A DNA stretch of 64,000 bases from Rotaria macrura (taxonomy: Eukaryota > Rotifera > Eurotatoria > Philodinida > Philodinidae), in assembly GCA_900239685.1 (NCBI GenBank), contig OENT01000718.1, forward strand, positions 18,325-82,324, given 5' to 3'. This document shows positions 12,501 to 25,816 of this stretch, one piece after another; position 1 is the stretch's first letter, and each line of letters starts with the position of its first letter. A program made the position numbers and the translations under genes. The notes under the pieces are model-generated. The model saw only the letters and a list, made by a program, of their open reading frames with translations, was not told where the DNA came from and searched no databases.

Positions 12501-15500
12501 GTCAGTCTAACCATGGGACGGCACGTCTCCAATTACTTCTCATGAGGTGGAACCCTGCATTTTTTACAATATCGTATCTCTATTTGCTTACTACGAGGAA
12601 GAGCAGCTATAGCTCACCGGAGAGCGACAACAGATTCTACACATCCGATAATACTAAACTTTTGTCTAACTTGATGCGTTTTTGAGAAGCTATTCCTGCT
12701 ACAGCTTTATAGGATCAGCCTATACATATAAAACTTGAATCATCAATGTCATCGATGTTTAGGTTCTAGAATTTCAATTCTCAAGTTAAAACAGTTAGTG
12801 TGGGTACGACAGAATTCTTGAGACGATGTTTGGGGTATTTTGAGTGCAACGAAATAGATGAGAAGATATCTTTTCTAGGGTTGGTGCGCGATAGGGTTGA
12901 TATAGTGCTTCCTCCTCTGTGGATGCAGCGAAACGATTAGCCTTGTTTTCTACCTTGTGTAGCTGAATCGAAACGAATCACATTGCGTCGCATCGCTTGT
13001 GAGCATATCCGAGGAACTCAAGCAATTGAAAATTCTCTCTCTGGTGAGATCTTAAGGGTTCAAATTTGAAAAAAAAATTATCATTGGGAGATTCTATTGA
13101 GGGAAATGGGACAAATCACGCAGATATATGGTATCTCATTGTGCTTCCCAAATATCCCTGGCTTTCTGAATATGGAACCCCACTCTATATATGAGTCTTG
13201 TGGGAATCATGGTATTTTCATGTTCGCAGTTCTAGTGCAATACCTAATTAGTTTGTGTTCTGTTATCTCGAGAGAAAATGGAAGAAAAGCATTACTTATG
13301 AAATTGGTTGAATTGAACGGGTCTGGTGAATCTCATAAAAACATTCTGGTGTTTTTCAGATTCATTAGCATGTAGTTAACATCTATTGATTAAAGAAAAA
13401 TCGAGAAATAAGCGGTGCATTTTTCAAGTTGTGGTGTTTGATAAGGGAGAAGACAGTACTGTCGGGAGAGTAAGCATTCATTATAATAAAATTCAGTATG
13501 AAGATCTATGATCTGCTTGTCTAAAGCTATCCTTGACCGTAAAAGAAGGTCAACATGAAATCTGTTTTGTTTTGTAAGATCCATGTTTGAGACGGCGTCA
13601 GACTCATTAATCGTGAAATAAAAGAGACGTTGACCCATCAGTATTTTGCTTTTCCATTATAAAAAAGACTTAAAACTAATAATGCTCTTTCTAGTGGATG
13701 AACTAATCGAATAAGAAGTCATTCTGTCACTCTTTCAGAGAATTCAATGACATATTGTCAAAGGAATGAAATTTATTTTACTCTACAACCACAGACGGTC
13801 GTAGTTAAGTCAGACCCTCTCCAATTAAAATTTATCAGCTAAATACTTTTCTATGGGTACCATTTCATTAAATCTTATTGAATTTTCTAGACTTTTCAAC
13901 TATAAATATTTCTCCTGGAAATTTTAGGACAAGCAGATTTTAGTAAGAAGTAAATCCTGTTATGCTTATTTCAAGATTTTTGAATAAAATCTTTGAAAGT
14001 GTTCTATCTGTTGAAAACTCTTTTTGGGGGAGAAGGTTGAGTAAGTTTAGCATGGTTCTATCGTTTGACTCAGATCCATTTGGATTTATGGGGTGTTTTA
14101 TAGGCCAAGGCAATCTTAGATCAAAAATAACAATAATATACAAACAACCTAGAAATGTTTGTGGCTGAGTGGTACTATCTTTTTCTTAAATATGAATGGG
14201 GATCGAGTGCATTCTGCATGCATAAGATTAAAAAATAACTAGTGCGGGTGGGAATTTAGCTGTTGACATTTATGAAATTAATAACAAGACTTGCTGCTAC
14301 GCCCTAAATTTCAAATTCACATCCACATACTCACACCCTTCCGATAGACATGTGATTTCAGCGGACTATGGATTTTTAATAAATACACAGTTGTCAAAAA
14401 TAATGTAATATTCATCATCCTTCCAACCTCTTCTCCTCTCACATAATAGAAGCTCATAGTCTCGATTTTATAATTTGCCGATAGAATAGAAGCTCACCTT
14501 ATTCGAAATGTGTACAAACACAAAACTGGAAAAAAAAAGGTTTGTGTACGTTGATCGATGCCTTTCGTTTCTACTATAGTTTTCTTTTTTGGGGCTAACG
14601 AACTTTGTTCATTGGTTGTGATATGTCAACAACTTGTAATATAAAAATCCTTTTTTCCTTTTTTTCACTGATAAAATTGTGAAACGTATAATATTTGTCT
14701 TTGTGAAATTATCTTGAAACTTTTTGTAATAACAACATCGAATTGTGGGAATAGACGAGACTATAAATGTCGATGAAATTGCAATTATTGTTGGTTTTTT
14801 AAACTTAAATAAATCATCTATTGCACAACGATTATCCAAACAAGTTACTTATAAGTAATTTTAATAGTTTCTCATAAAGTGTACATAGTACTTGCAAGTA
14901 AAAAATTTAATGTGACTATTATAGTATACTTATAAGGAAAAAGTACTTTTCACTTTTTAATATTCTTGTACTTAGAAAAAAAGGAATACTTATTTCTATC
15001 CAATATTTTAATATTAACAGAGAAGAGAAAAAGCACGATCGTGATGACTATTGTTGAATGAAGGATGCTTTTCCCAACCGTGAATTCAAAATTAAAATTG
15101 TTCATTATGCTTTAAGATAAAAAGGGTTGCTTTTTCTGAACGAGACAACATTTTCTGGTTTGGTAAGCATGAATGATCTTAAATATTTGGATTAAACTGC
15201 GCAAAACTTTTCTGAATCGAGAATTATAGTAGTTAGAGATTTCGGAAATTGTTTTAGCTTAGGCGCAAATCTTATTATATTGACTGTTGTTTTACATATC
15301 TAATTTTAATTTGTGAACAGATTCTATTGCAATTTGGTGCCAATCAGTTTTATTACAGTCTTTTCCCATTGGGGAAGCAGGATTCTAAATATTATGCACT
15401 CAACAGTAAATCAGCTTTGTGTCAAACATCCACTTTAATAAAGATAGAGCTGGGAATTTAATATTTTATAAACCTTTCATCTTGATTACATCGAATAACA

Positions 15501-16722
15501 TATGCCATTGCTTGAATAAACAAACAAATGAATATCAGCAGGATGATTTAATGTTGACATATGTCTCATGATTATTGTTCACATAAAGAAGTGTCCTCAG
15601 TTTCAGGAATTTTTAGTATTGCTTGTACAGTTCATTACCAGTACTATCGCTCAAGCAAGTACGATATCAGGACACACACACTGAGCTCATCTTCGAATAA
15701 TTATTTCTAACTAATATATGAGTCAAAGTTGATTTTATTATTTATTCATTCATTGATATGCTTGTGCCAATATAACTACTGCTAAGTAAAGTTCGATGAG
15801 TATCTATACAACTTTCGTGTGTATGTATTCAATATTGATGTGAGATGTGCTGGTACTATGTACAGTCTTTTTTCTGATGTCTATGATCAGAAGAATATAA
15901 TCATATTTACTCAGCTTCAATATTCAAGAGAAAGGTCTGTTCTAATCTATTGATACCACATGTCTTATAAAATGTCTTAATGGAAAGTAAATAATCATAT
16001 TTCGATCAAATGAGCCTCTTCAAACATTTCACCATTCACAGATGAATTTCTAAGGAATCTTTCTGTGTAAAGGTGCATTATATTGTAGAATTAGAAATTC
16101 TAATATGAGGCTGTGTTTCATAGTCGTAAGGAGTAATCGTAACTGTTTTATAAACAACTCTGTTTATCGTAGCTGAATACTGAGTCGAGATAATTGAAAT
16201 CATTACTTCCAGTGTTGGGTATATTCTTCATTCATCCATTGCATGAAATAAAGAATATTACGAGCTACAACACATTATACTCATAAAATAGTTATAGCAA
16301 CACCTTGTTTAGGTTACCCCAGTAGAATTTCATGGATCCAAGCATCATATTGAAAATCAACTAATAATAATAGCTTTATCACTCAGTATTTGTTCACATT
16401 ATACAATCAGACAAATTACAGCTCAGAACAAAATCATGATATTGTCAAGTCGAATCAACAACGATTCGTCCTGATCTAAAACCTCGATGTCATTCACATC
16501 AAATTCTCTTTTTTTCCCTGAAAGCTGTCAAGAAATTGTTTTTTCAGCTGTAACAATTTAAGATTACTTACATTTTATTTTCTTTCTTCTCTTTTAGGAT
16601 GTCAAAGAACAACTTTTCCCTTGCTGTAAATATATGTTCTTTTAGAATTCATTAGCACCATATGAATCAGATGATTTTTAATCTGTCAAAATAGGCATAG
16701 CAAAAACTTGAGTGCATTTACT
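9573..16722. other. 7-kb gene-poor stretch
   Basis: No gene could be supported. It holds a perfect 10-bp hairpin at 9706-9732 and a more GC-rich patch at about 12480-14170 with a short 55-codon frame without ATG (12773-12940) that reads like a coding relic but matches nothing I know. The rest is AT-rich. Confidence 0.5.
9706..9732. other. Perfect inverted repeat (hairpin) downstream of the flavin oxidase
   Basis: GACGTACTAG and its exact reverse complement are separated by a 7-base loop, 134 bases past the flavin oxidase stop. It could form a stem in the 3' UTR or be a chance palindrome; no T-tract follows, so it does not look like a bacterial terminator carried along with the gene. Confidence 0.5.
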
Positions 16723-17706
16723 ATGTCCAATGAACAACTCCTAGCTATTACTCACTATCTGTACATCTATGTCGGTTTCTTTGCTAGTATTATCGGTTCA
16801 ATCAGCAATATACTTAATATCACCGTATTTATTGGTACGAAAAAGTATCGTATCCTACCTAGTTCAACATTTCTGGCTGGCTCCTCGTTTGGTGAACAAT
16901 TAGCCATCATTTCTCTTATCGTGCCGCAATCTTTTGCTTCTGCAACTGGTCATGATATCCGAAGTATGTCATCTGCATTTTGTAAATTGAGTTCGATTCT
17001 GTATACTGGTGGAGGTACACTAGCTCTTTTTTGCTTATATTTGGCTGCGATAGATCGCTTTTTACAAACATGTCGATCTGTTGCTAAAAGACAATGGATG
17101 ACATTAATCAAAGCTCGTGTACTATTATTTTCAATTGCTCTTCTATCGACTTTGATAGGCGTTCCGTTCGGTATTTTTCGCGATGTCATACCTACTACAA
17201 ATATGTGTGACTACACTAATATCACATTTACTCATTTTTCATTCTATTTTTATGCCATCGTTGGTCTTCTTTTGCCAACTCTACTATTGGGAATTGTGGT
17301 TTTTCTTACTTGGCGAAATGTGCAACAGATTCAAAAACGTCAAACAAGAAATCAAAATGCAAGTAATCTTGGTCAGCATGTAACTCGAATGATTCTAATT
17401 CAAATGATTGCCATTGTTATCTCCACCATGCCAGGTGCAGCTATAAATCTTTATGGTTTGTTATTTCATAAAGATTCATTAATGGCAACACCGTTGGAAA
17501 TATTTGTCCTTTGTCTTACACAGATATTGACGTACACAAACTCTTGCACTTCATTCTATTTCTATCTGATTTCATCATCAACGTTTCGACAGCATGTGAA
17601 GAACATGCTCTGTATTAGATCCAATGATACTAATCTTAATACCAGCTTCACACTGCAAACTCATTCCATCAACATGTCCAGAATCGAACAGAGAAATCAA
17701 AAATAA
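16723..17706 (+). CDS. Class A (rhodopsin-like) G-protein-coupled receptor, orphan
   Basis: 327 residues from the ATG at 16723 (the frame can be extended upstream only from a TTG). Seven hydrophobic segments are visible. TM1 holds the conserved Asn in GSISNILNITVF; Cys87 at the top of TM3 and Cys162 in the second extracellular loop should form the usual disulfide; TM3 ends in IDRF (111-113 is DRF in place of DRY); TM6 has a Pro; TM7 reads NSCTSFYFYL instead of NPxxY. Single exon. Such DRF receptors with a divergent TM7 look like a lineage-expanded orphan family; peptide or small-molecule ligands are possible but unknown. The second GPCR at 24731 has the same features. Confidence 0.85.
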   Translation: MSNEQLLAITHYLYIYVGFFASIIGSISNILNITVFIGTKKYRILPSSTFLAGSSFGEQLAIISLIVPQSFASATGHDIRSMSSAFCKLSSILYTGGGTLALFCLYLAAIDRFLQTCRSVAKRQWMTLIKARVLLFSIALLSTLIGVPFGIFRDVIPTTNMCDYTNITFTHFSFYFYAIVGLLLPTLLLGIVVFLTWRNVQQIQKRQTRNQNASNLGQHVTRMILIQMIAIVISTMPGAAINLYGLLFHKDSLMATPLEIFVLCLTQILTYTNSCTSFYFYLISSSTFRQHVKNMLCIRSNDTNLNTSFTLQTHSINMSRIEQRNQK

Positions 17707-19562
17707 TTATTGTGACCTTTATTGCTACTTTTATACTGTAATTCGAAAGTTTCCATCAATATTCCTTTCTTAGAAGGAGAACCAAAACTCCAGTTTCATT
17801 GAATAAAAGAAGTTTCGAAATATTTTTGAATTTAATGTTCTTACCTGTTTAAAGATGTCGTTACAGAGCTTTTCATACGGAAATTCATTCATTGGAATAC
17901 CTTTTTAATTGTCATGAAATTATGCAAATCAATGAAGACAATAGACAATGTCCTACTATATCAACATGTTGCCCATGGTTATGCGTACTATTTCGAAAAC
18001 TATCAAATATGAAAATTCGTTTGTTTTCATATTTCATATAAATAATGATCTTTTGAAAACGTTCAATATAACAATAGTATGAATCGATGAAGTTATCTTA
18101 ATTGAAATCATTGAAAAGAATTGAGAAATCGAGTAAACATGTTACAGAAAACAAAGCCTTTTTAAATGAACTTAGACAAGCAATAGCCGCCTAAGATTCA
18201 CCTAACCTAATCTAACGTGCTTGAGTTGAACTGTGTAACTCATCAATCTTTAATAAACTCATCTGTTTCAATACTTGAAAAAAGGATATCGATTCTCCAT
18301 AATGTCTAATATTACCCATGGCTAAAATTTAAGAAAGAATTCTATTACTCTCGTACTTTGCTCATACATGAGAGAATTCATCATTCCATGAGATGTAATT
18401 TCACTGATATCTAAATTTTTTCCAATGATTCCATCCCCTCGTTTCAAGGTTAAAATTGATCTTGATGATCAAAACAAATGAAATATAGCTTCAAATATCT
18501 AGATCGAAATCTTCTGGTCTCCTGCTCTCAATCAAGCCAGAACCTCTGAAATTCAATAGCATGATTTAGACAACTGGATATGATCATAAGAGACACCTAA
18601 AACTATCTCAATAAAAAATCTTACAGTGGAATTGGTTCTTCAAATGCTTACAGTCAGCATAAACTTAACTTCGTAGTAGAGTTCATTGAAAGACAATCGA
18701 TGAGTGAGATTTCATGTTAGGTGAAGATAATCTCTCAGAAAAACTAATGGTAACTGTCCAAAGGTGTGAAAATACCGGTTATGAATGACGATGTTCAATT
18801 GTTTTTGTTTAAATCAATCGGTTGTTCAATATGAAAACTGCGTAGAGTATATCTATTGATTCTTAGGAAACTTTTTAAATTAAATCTAACGAAATTTCAT
18901 TTCTAAGTGCAATATCCACGTAAGAATCGAGAGTAAATGTTCGAGGGAAACAGAACGATCAATGTACTACATTGTGCCGAGTGATTGATTAGAGGCACAA
19001 GATCACCCCTGTCCCACACGCATTGCGAAATAGAACTGATAGAAAAAGGAAAAGTAAAATTAATTCTATTCAATCATGTGGATGAGCTTGGTGAAAGACT
19101 TTTCAAACTATCTTAATGAACTTCCATCAATGATAAGTACTTTTCGTTAACATTTCATACTGAAATAAAACGAAAAAAAACACACTTGTAATTGAAGCCA
19201 ATGATTTTTTCTGTTGGTGTAACATCGAATACTCTTCTAATCGGATGATGTGATGGTGAAATTTCAATACAGAAGTCTACGATTCGTTCCTTTGATGTGT
19301 ATTATTGACTTTGACTTCGATGGATTGTGTTATCAAAAAAAAAATACTTCACTAGTACATTAATGTCTAATGTTCTCTTGGTAATGGGACACCAGAAAAA
19401 CTAACAAAAATATTATTTTCATTTTGGCATCTTCAAAAACGAACTCTGATTTATAAGTCAATACAAAATGATCAATTTCTGACAGACTTACGTTGTTATT
19501 TTTCAACAACAACACAAGCTACAGGTTTTTCTTTGATTGTTGTTTAAGTACATATCCTAAAA
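17707..19562. other. Intergenic, nothing recognised
   Basis: AT-rich spacer between the first GPCR and the next membrane-protein gene. Apart from the polyadenylation signal no coding or repeat structure was found. Confidence 0.5.
17802..17807 (+). promoter_or_regulatory. Candidate polyadenylation signal
   Basis: AATAAA about 95 bases after the stop of the first GPCR gene, a reasonable distance for its 3' end. Confidence 0.4.
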
Positions 19563-20516
19563 ATGGTATGTTGTGATCTTTACGATCCTGAAGATGGACG
19601 AGATCGTTTTTTTCTCTACGCCATGATCATTCTACCATTTGTGTCATCCGGTTGTTATGTATTCGATGCTTGGTACCACTATGCTAACAATCCAGAATCA
19701 CGCACCTATGAAGGTCTTTTGTCTACCATTGTTATCGTGTTTATTTATCTTCAGTATTGTGCACCGATTCGATCTCGACAATTATTAGCGGTCTATCATA
19801 TTCTACTGGGAATAATCATGGAAGTAGGTAATCTTGGCTATTTAATTTTCTACATTCAAACAGGTGAAAAATTCAAGACCGTTATATATGTTTGTTTTTT
19901 CATCCTTCAAATATATTTTACAATCTGTCTCCTCTATTGTCGAGTTGTGAACATTTTCGAATCCCATATTGTCGTAGAAAACAAACATCTATTTCATTTT
20001 ATATCTCGGTTGGAAGTTATTTTAACTATATACATACCTATTTATTTGGAAGTTAAATATACATCATTGACACGAAATACCATTGCTTATTTTCTACTGT
20101 TCGATTTTTTCTCGGATTCTTACCATCGTTTTCAAGGTGTTTGGATTAAATCTGCATTATATTTATTTGTAACAACAGTTACAATAGCATTAGCAACTGA
20201 ATGGTTCTATTTCAATAGTCAAGATCATATCTATGAAATTATTTCTCTTATTGCTGAAGTTATTTCTTCTTTTCTTTGTGATTCAATTATTATTCTTCAA
20301 TTTTTTCCATTTCATTTCAAAGCTAAACATATTCAACATATATTCCGCGAGGCAATTCTTATACTCAAAAATCAGCAGAAGGTTGCACAAGAAAATATGG
20401 AATCTAATAGGAAAATTGTAATGAAACGTGAAGATAATTCTATGGATATTACTATGGATTTTTCAAGTGACAAAAGCAATTTTGATGAAAGTATGATGGA
20501 TGCATATATTATGTGA
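19563..20516 (+). CDS. Multi-pass membrane protein, family not recognised
   Basis: 317 residues from an ATG, single exon. About eight hydrophobic segments can be picked out (roughly residues 14-35, 50-67, 73-98, 104-128, 144-163, 172-185, 194-217 and 223-250), followed by a charged tail of about 65 residues rich in Lys, Asp, Ser and Met that is probably cytosolic. There is no signal peptide and no motif of a known channel, transporter or GPCR (no DRY-like triplet, no TM7 motif). It lies between two GPCR genes on the same strand but shows no evident relation to them. Function unknown; the codon structure and clean membrane topology make it a convincing gene. Confidence 0.75.
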   Translation: MVCCDLYDPEDGRDRFFLYAMIILPFVSSGCYVFDAWYHYANNPESRTYEGLLSTIVIVFIYLQYCAPIRSRQLLAVYHILLGIIMEVGNLGYLIFYIQTGEKFKTVIYVCFFILQIYFTICLLYCRVVNIFESHIVVENKHLFHFISRLEVILTIYIPIYLEVKYTSLTRNTIAYFLLFDFFSDSYHRFQGVWIKSALYLFVTTVTIALATEWFYFNSQDHIYEIISLIAEVISSFLCDSIIILQFFPFHFKAKHIQHIFREAILILKNQQKVAQENMESNRKIVMKREDNSMDITMDFSSDKSNFDESMMDAYIM

Positions 20517-23500
20517 TAAAATGAGCAAGCAGAACTTCTAGAATATACATATATATATTGTTGTTAAATCAATACATAATTCATAGTACAAGATTAAACT
20601 GGCAATAACTTTATTCACATCGTTGACTTCATTAGTCTAGATCAGGTCAACAACTATTTAAAATTTGTACTCTGACAATAAAAATCCATCGCTGTCAATT
20701 ATCTAATTTAGTTATGAGGCGAAAAAAAACAATGTTTATACAGTTCCAATAGCTGATTCATCTGTGTGTTCATTAGTATTTGATTTCTTGTATTTTTTGA
20801 TGATCCATTCGTTTTTTGTCGGCTGATAATGAATAGATCTTGGATATTTTCCTTTCTACCATTTTTGATCACTACCTGGTAAACTTACGCAATGCATATA
20901 TGTTAATAGAAAATATTAAGTTTTTTTTTCTTCTCAACATATTTTGAATTTATAGCGGCTAGTGTAAGATTGATCAATTAAATTAAAAAGACGTTCGTGT
21001 AGAGCCCATAAAATTGACAGCTAAATTACCTTGCTTTCAAGATGGACTCGAACATGTCGGATCGTTTTATCTTGAGAATTATAATTCTTGACAAAGTGAG
21101 CACTGTCATCTATATCAAAAATATATGTATCAATATCAGTGCTGACATTCTTTCAAAATCGAACTTGATCGACGAATATGAAATCATACACAGGCAAAAC
21201 ATGAGTGTGAACTAAAACAAATATTGTGACAGAAATGAGATCCAATGAAGAATGAAATGAATAAATAAGTTTATGTTGATTAAGTTGAGAACATTTTTTA
21301 AGGATGTATCAGTCAGTCAACTGTTATTTCTAATTTCATGTTAATAGAACGTCAGAAGAAGAAAGAATGAATCACGAGCACCGATGAGAATATTGAAATA
21401 TACTGAATAGACAGATTGAATTAGGATTTACAAGAATGAATAGAGTATTAATTGAATGGGCTTTTTTGCTAATGGAATCGATATACTTCTCTTAAATGAA
21501 TAATGAACTATACTAATAATTTTCAGTGAAGTCGAAAAATCACTAAGTCTTATAAAAATGTCTACTCCTACAACAATCAAGTTTTGTTTGCTTCGACTTC
21601 AAAAAAAATAATTCTTGCCACTTCACTATATCGAGCGGAAGCATTTTCTATTCTCTTTGAATATATTTTCTAATATTGCGAAAGTATAGAAAGTAACATC
21701 TGTAAAGCTTGTTTTTTTTTAACGTAAACACTACTCTCTTTAATAGTCTACTGAACGCTAAATTAACTGTTATTTTCTATACAAAAACATGATTTTTGGT
21801 GAAAATAAAATATTGTGAAAGTTGGTTGCTATTACAATTTGGTCTTTTCCGAACAGTAGGAAAAATTGTTTTTAATAATGTTTCTTTTTCATTGAATTTC
21901 TTTAATTTGAATTGTTGAGAAGAAATAATATCAACGGAAAGCAGTTTACACTTCATCACTCATTCATATAAATTAAGATTCAACAGTTTGTAAATAAACG
22001 ATAAAGCTTTTACTCAACGTTTGTGAAAGCAAAATATTGAAGAGATCTTCTACTATTTATGAGATTGTTCGTCATCTCGCTAGAAACTACATTGAGTGCT
22101 TTTGATTTATGATAGAATTTCAAGGAAAAACATTTTTCCGAATCGAATAGGTCGAACAAATCATGTTCACGAGTGTTTTTACAATTACTATTACAGTTGC
22201 CAACGATTGTGTCACATGTTTTCTAATATTCTAAGCTAGGATAGAAGGATAATGTCGAATTTCAGGTATGATTATTACGATGGTCTCATTTGACGGTTGG
22301 TGTTGATATGGTTTTAATCAAGAAAACTAGAACACATATAAAAGTCTTATTCAAGGTAAGTACTAGAATCCTGTAACTATCCTTCATGTTTAGAAGAATC
22401 TGAGAGAGCTATGACCGGTGAACACTAAAAAATATGCATGCATAATACCTAATCAGAAAAAAATAGAAAGATTGTCTCGTCTACAGATCAAGCAAGAATA
22501 ATCTAAATGGGTAATTTATATTGATAGTTACCATTTGCTACTCACCTGCTGATTGCATAGAAAAAAATCATTCTAATTGAGTACAAAGTTTCGATTCTCG
22601 TTTGTTTATACATCGTAGAAAATAACATCAAAAGGGTATCACTTGATATGACAGGTTTCTTGATGTATTAATATTTGTCATTTTCTCTTTCAAACAATTT
22701 AGGGTCTCTCTTGTATCTCTCAGATTATGTTTCAAAAGGTAAATAGACAATTTTACGTGATTCTGCTGTCTTTGTAAGAAATACCCTAGGATATGTTTTA
22801 CTTAGGAATGTCAACTAAGACTTGCATGAGTTAATAAAAATACTAATACTTTCGTATCAGGATTATTAGATAGAAAAAAAAACCTAATGCTTTCATGTTA
22901 GATATGAAAACTTATTCGAAGTTAATGAATTTTTAAATACGATCAGAAACGCATTTAATTATTCTTTGTTTTCATTAAATTTCATGTGAAATTTTTAACA
23001 TGATTCTAAGACTAATTCCGAAGCCAATATCCGTGATCACAGTAATCCAAAGATTTGCTAAGATTTAGTTCGAATGTAAAATGATTGAATAAGCATATAT
23101 AATGGCCGTGCATTTATTATCGATGTGAATATTTTCAAATGATAATATCTAGTTTTGCTTAGCAATAGAATTTAATAGTTGAGCAAAAAATAATCCCAAC
23201 GCTGTATACTCCTTAGTAGAATATGCTGTTTGAATTTAAAAGTCTTCGTCGTTTAAGGATTTTCAAACATTCTCATATCAATCGTTCCTAGTAAACTTCG
23301 AATTCGCATGCCATGTAATGCTTGAATATGACTTCTCTATGTTGACCTTTGATAATGAAGACAAAGTCCAGATGATGCTCTAGTATAATCTAGTCGATGA
23401 GTATTTTACTCGTGTCTTTTACCATTGATTGATCAACTGAAAGTAAAAACTACGAGAAACTAACTAGAACATCTCATATACATCATCTACGTATATTCTT

Positions 23501-24730
23501 AGATGGCGAGAAAACTCAACAGAGAATTTTTTTATGAAAAAAAATTAACTCGATTAGGTGTCAAAAAGAAAAATTTAGAAATACTCATTGGATGATCTCT
23601 TTTGTGCTCTTGAACATAGATCGTCGAACTGCTGAAGAATTTCTGATTAATTAGTCATGCTTTCATTCTCTATATGTGTAATCTATCTTAATTCTAGTGA
23701 AATGGAGTGAATTCGTACATCACAACTTTGTACACAGTTACATATTTCACAGTTTTAAATATGATATCAACATTTATTGATTGAATTTTGTTTTTTTTCT
23801 GATGATCTGTGAGTGTAGTCTAATTTTCTTTAGGGAAAATTTAACTGTTAGCTTCAATGATTAAAAGAAATAATTTAGATAAGTATAAATGATTGGAAAG
23901 AATTTTCACAAACTTTTGCATCTTATGCTTATACGAAGAAATCTATTTATCTAATAATGTTCGATTAGATCGAAAACAGCCAAGAATTGACAAAGTCATA
24001 TACGTATATAACCATCATTGAAATGATTGAGAAAAGGTGATTTATCTTTATTCATGCGAGAATATATTCAATGGTGTCTTCCACGTTGAAGATAATAAGC
24101 AGATGAGTCTTTTTAAATTAATTGAAATGTTTCACACATACGGTTGTGTATGAATAGTTTTCTTAGACGTAAAAATTTTGTAAATATGAATTCAATAGAG
24201 ATTGCTCTATCTTAAAGTCTAAATCTCAGATTAGTAAAGCAATTCTTTTTTAGCCTATTTTTAGAGTATTAAAATTTCTATTCTGCAAGAAATAAATAAC
24301 TTATTTATTGACTCTATCCTGCTCCTTTTCAGTTCGAATCTATCTAAGAATTTCTACAATTGTTTCACGATCAATCAGGAGAAAACGAATCGAAGCCTTG
24401 AAATTTTCATTGATTCTTCTGATTCACGATGATCGAAAATCGCTGAAAACTTGACTGTATTTCATTAAAAAATTTAGTTATTTTTACTATAGCACGCACC
24501 GAAACGATTGAGAATCTATTAAGGTACTGTAGTTTAACACAGTTCATATAATCTGATTATTGTTCTTCTTCTTCTTGTTTTTTCAATATGGACATTAGAC
24601 TTAATTACTCAATCTTCTTTTTCTACCGGTAAGTCGATTGGCAATTAGTTGTCAATCTCCATAATGACTGATAACTCTTCTAATATTCTTTATATTGAAT
24701 AGATTACTTTGCTGTTCTGTTCAATGAGCA
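20517..24730. other. 4.2-kb intergenic stretch
   Basis: AT-rich. A candidate AATAAA at 20677-20682 may end the preceding gene. Only short shadow frames follow; no repeat, RNA gene or recognisable exon was found. Confidence 0.5.
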
Positions 24731-25816
24731 ATGAATACGACAGTGTCGCCTGACGACGAAATGATTACTAAACTCAATATCATTGGACTAATGCTTACTC
24801 GTTACGTACTTTTATGCATGTCCATTCTTAGTTTCATTGGTAATACACTCAATATAATTGTGTTTTGTCAACGAAAACTTCGTGTTAGTCCATGTTCGAT
24901 CTATTTAATTTTTGCTTCATGTGTGAACCTTGTATGGACTATTGCTGCAATCTTTCCACGATCGCTCTCAACGTACAATCTCGATCTTTCCGCACAAATC
25001 AGTTCTCTATGTAAAATACGTCATTTCTTTTTCTACACTACTTCTAGTCTATCTGTGTGGATGATGGTTTTGGCAACATTGGATCGATTTCTAATTAGTA
25101 GTCCATCGGCCATCTATCGTCAATTCAGTTCATTTACAAATGCTTACCGAATGATAGTTGTCATTACATGTATTCTATGTGCAAATTATTCAAATCTATT
25201 CTATTGTGCAAATATAAAAGGTATTCCACCGGGATCATCCTGTACGTCGATTACAACTAGAGTATGTGGTTTCTATAATGAACTCGCTAGAGTTATGACA
25301 GTATCGATCATTCCTGGATGTGTCATATTTGTATTTGGCATGGGTACTATTCGACATTTGCAAAGAATGCACACTGCTGTTGGTGTAACCTCATTAGAAC
25401 ATAGTCGATCGCATCGTCTACGAAAAACTGATCGACAACTTACTCAAGTAAAATTCTTCTTTCATAAGAAAGATATAGACAGATGATCACGTTTGTTTTC
25501 CTATTCGTAGATGTTAATTGGACAAACTGCGATGATTATCATTTCGTGGGTACCACATGCAATACAACGTCTCTATATGGTGATTACTTTTGATGAAATC
25601 AAAAGTCCTCTTCGTTCTAAAATAGATTCATTTTGGGACCAAATGACATGGATTATAACAACTGTCGATTGTTCATTATCATTCTACGTTTATTTTTTTA
25701 CTGGTGGTATTCTTTTTCGACGAACAGTAGGAGTCATTTTTCGATTTAAAACACACAGGGATGGAATAGTAACGATGGATGCAACCAATCGTATTCAGCG
25801 AACTCGTCAACTATGA
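24731..25816 (+). CDS. Class A G-protein-coupled receptor, orphan, two exons
   Basis: Exons 24731-25447 and 25511-25816, joined over a 63-base phase-0 GT-AG intron (gtaaaa...ttcgtag), give 340 residues. Without splicing the frame stops between TM5 and TM6; with it TM6 (MLIGQTAMIIISWVPHA) follows directly on DRQLTQ, which confirms the join. TM1 carries Asn38 (FIGNTLNIIVF), Cys94 opens TM3, LDRF (DRF at 118-120) closes it, and TM7 is CSLSFYVYFFTGG rather than NPxxY. These features match the receptor at 16723, so both probably belong to the same expanded orphan family. Ligand unknown. The short C-terminal tail has no visible anchor motif. Confidence 0.88.

Noticed and set aside
13940..14168. Overlapping frames on both strands, the minus one faintly like part of a LINE nuclease
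   Set aside because: Resemblance is too weak and no catalytic motif is present.
25448..25510. Stop codon splitting the second GPCR, which could be read as a pseudogene or as two genes
   Set aside because: A 63-base phase-0 GT-AG intron removes the stop and restores TM6 exactly, so it is one intact two-exon gene.
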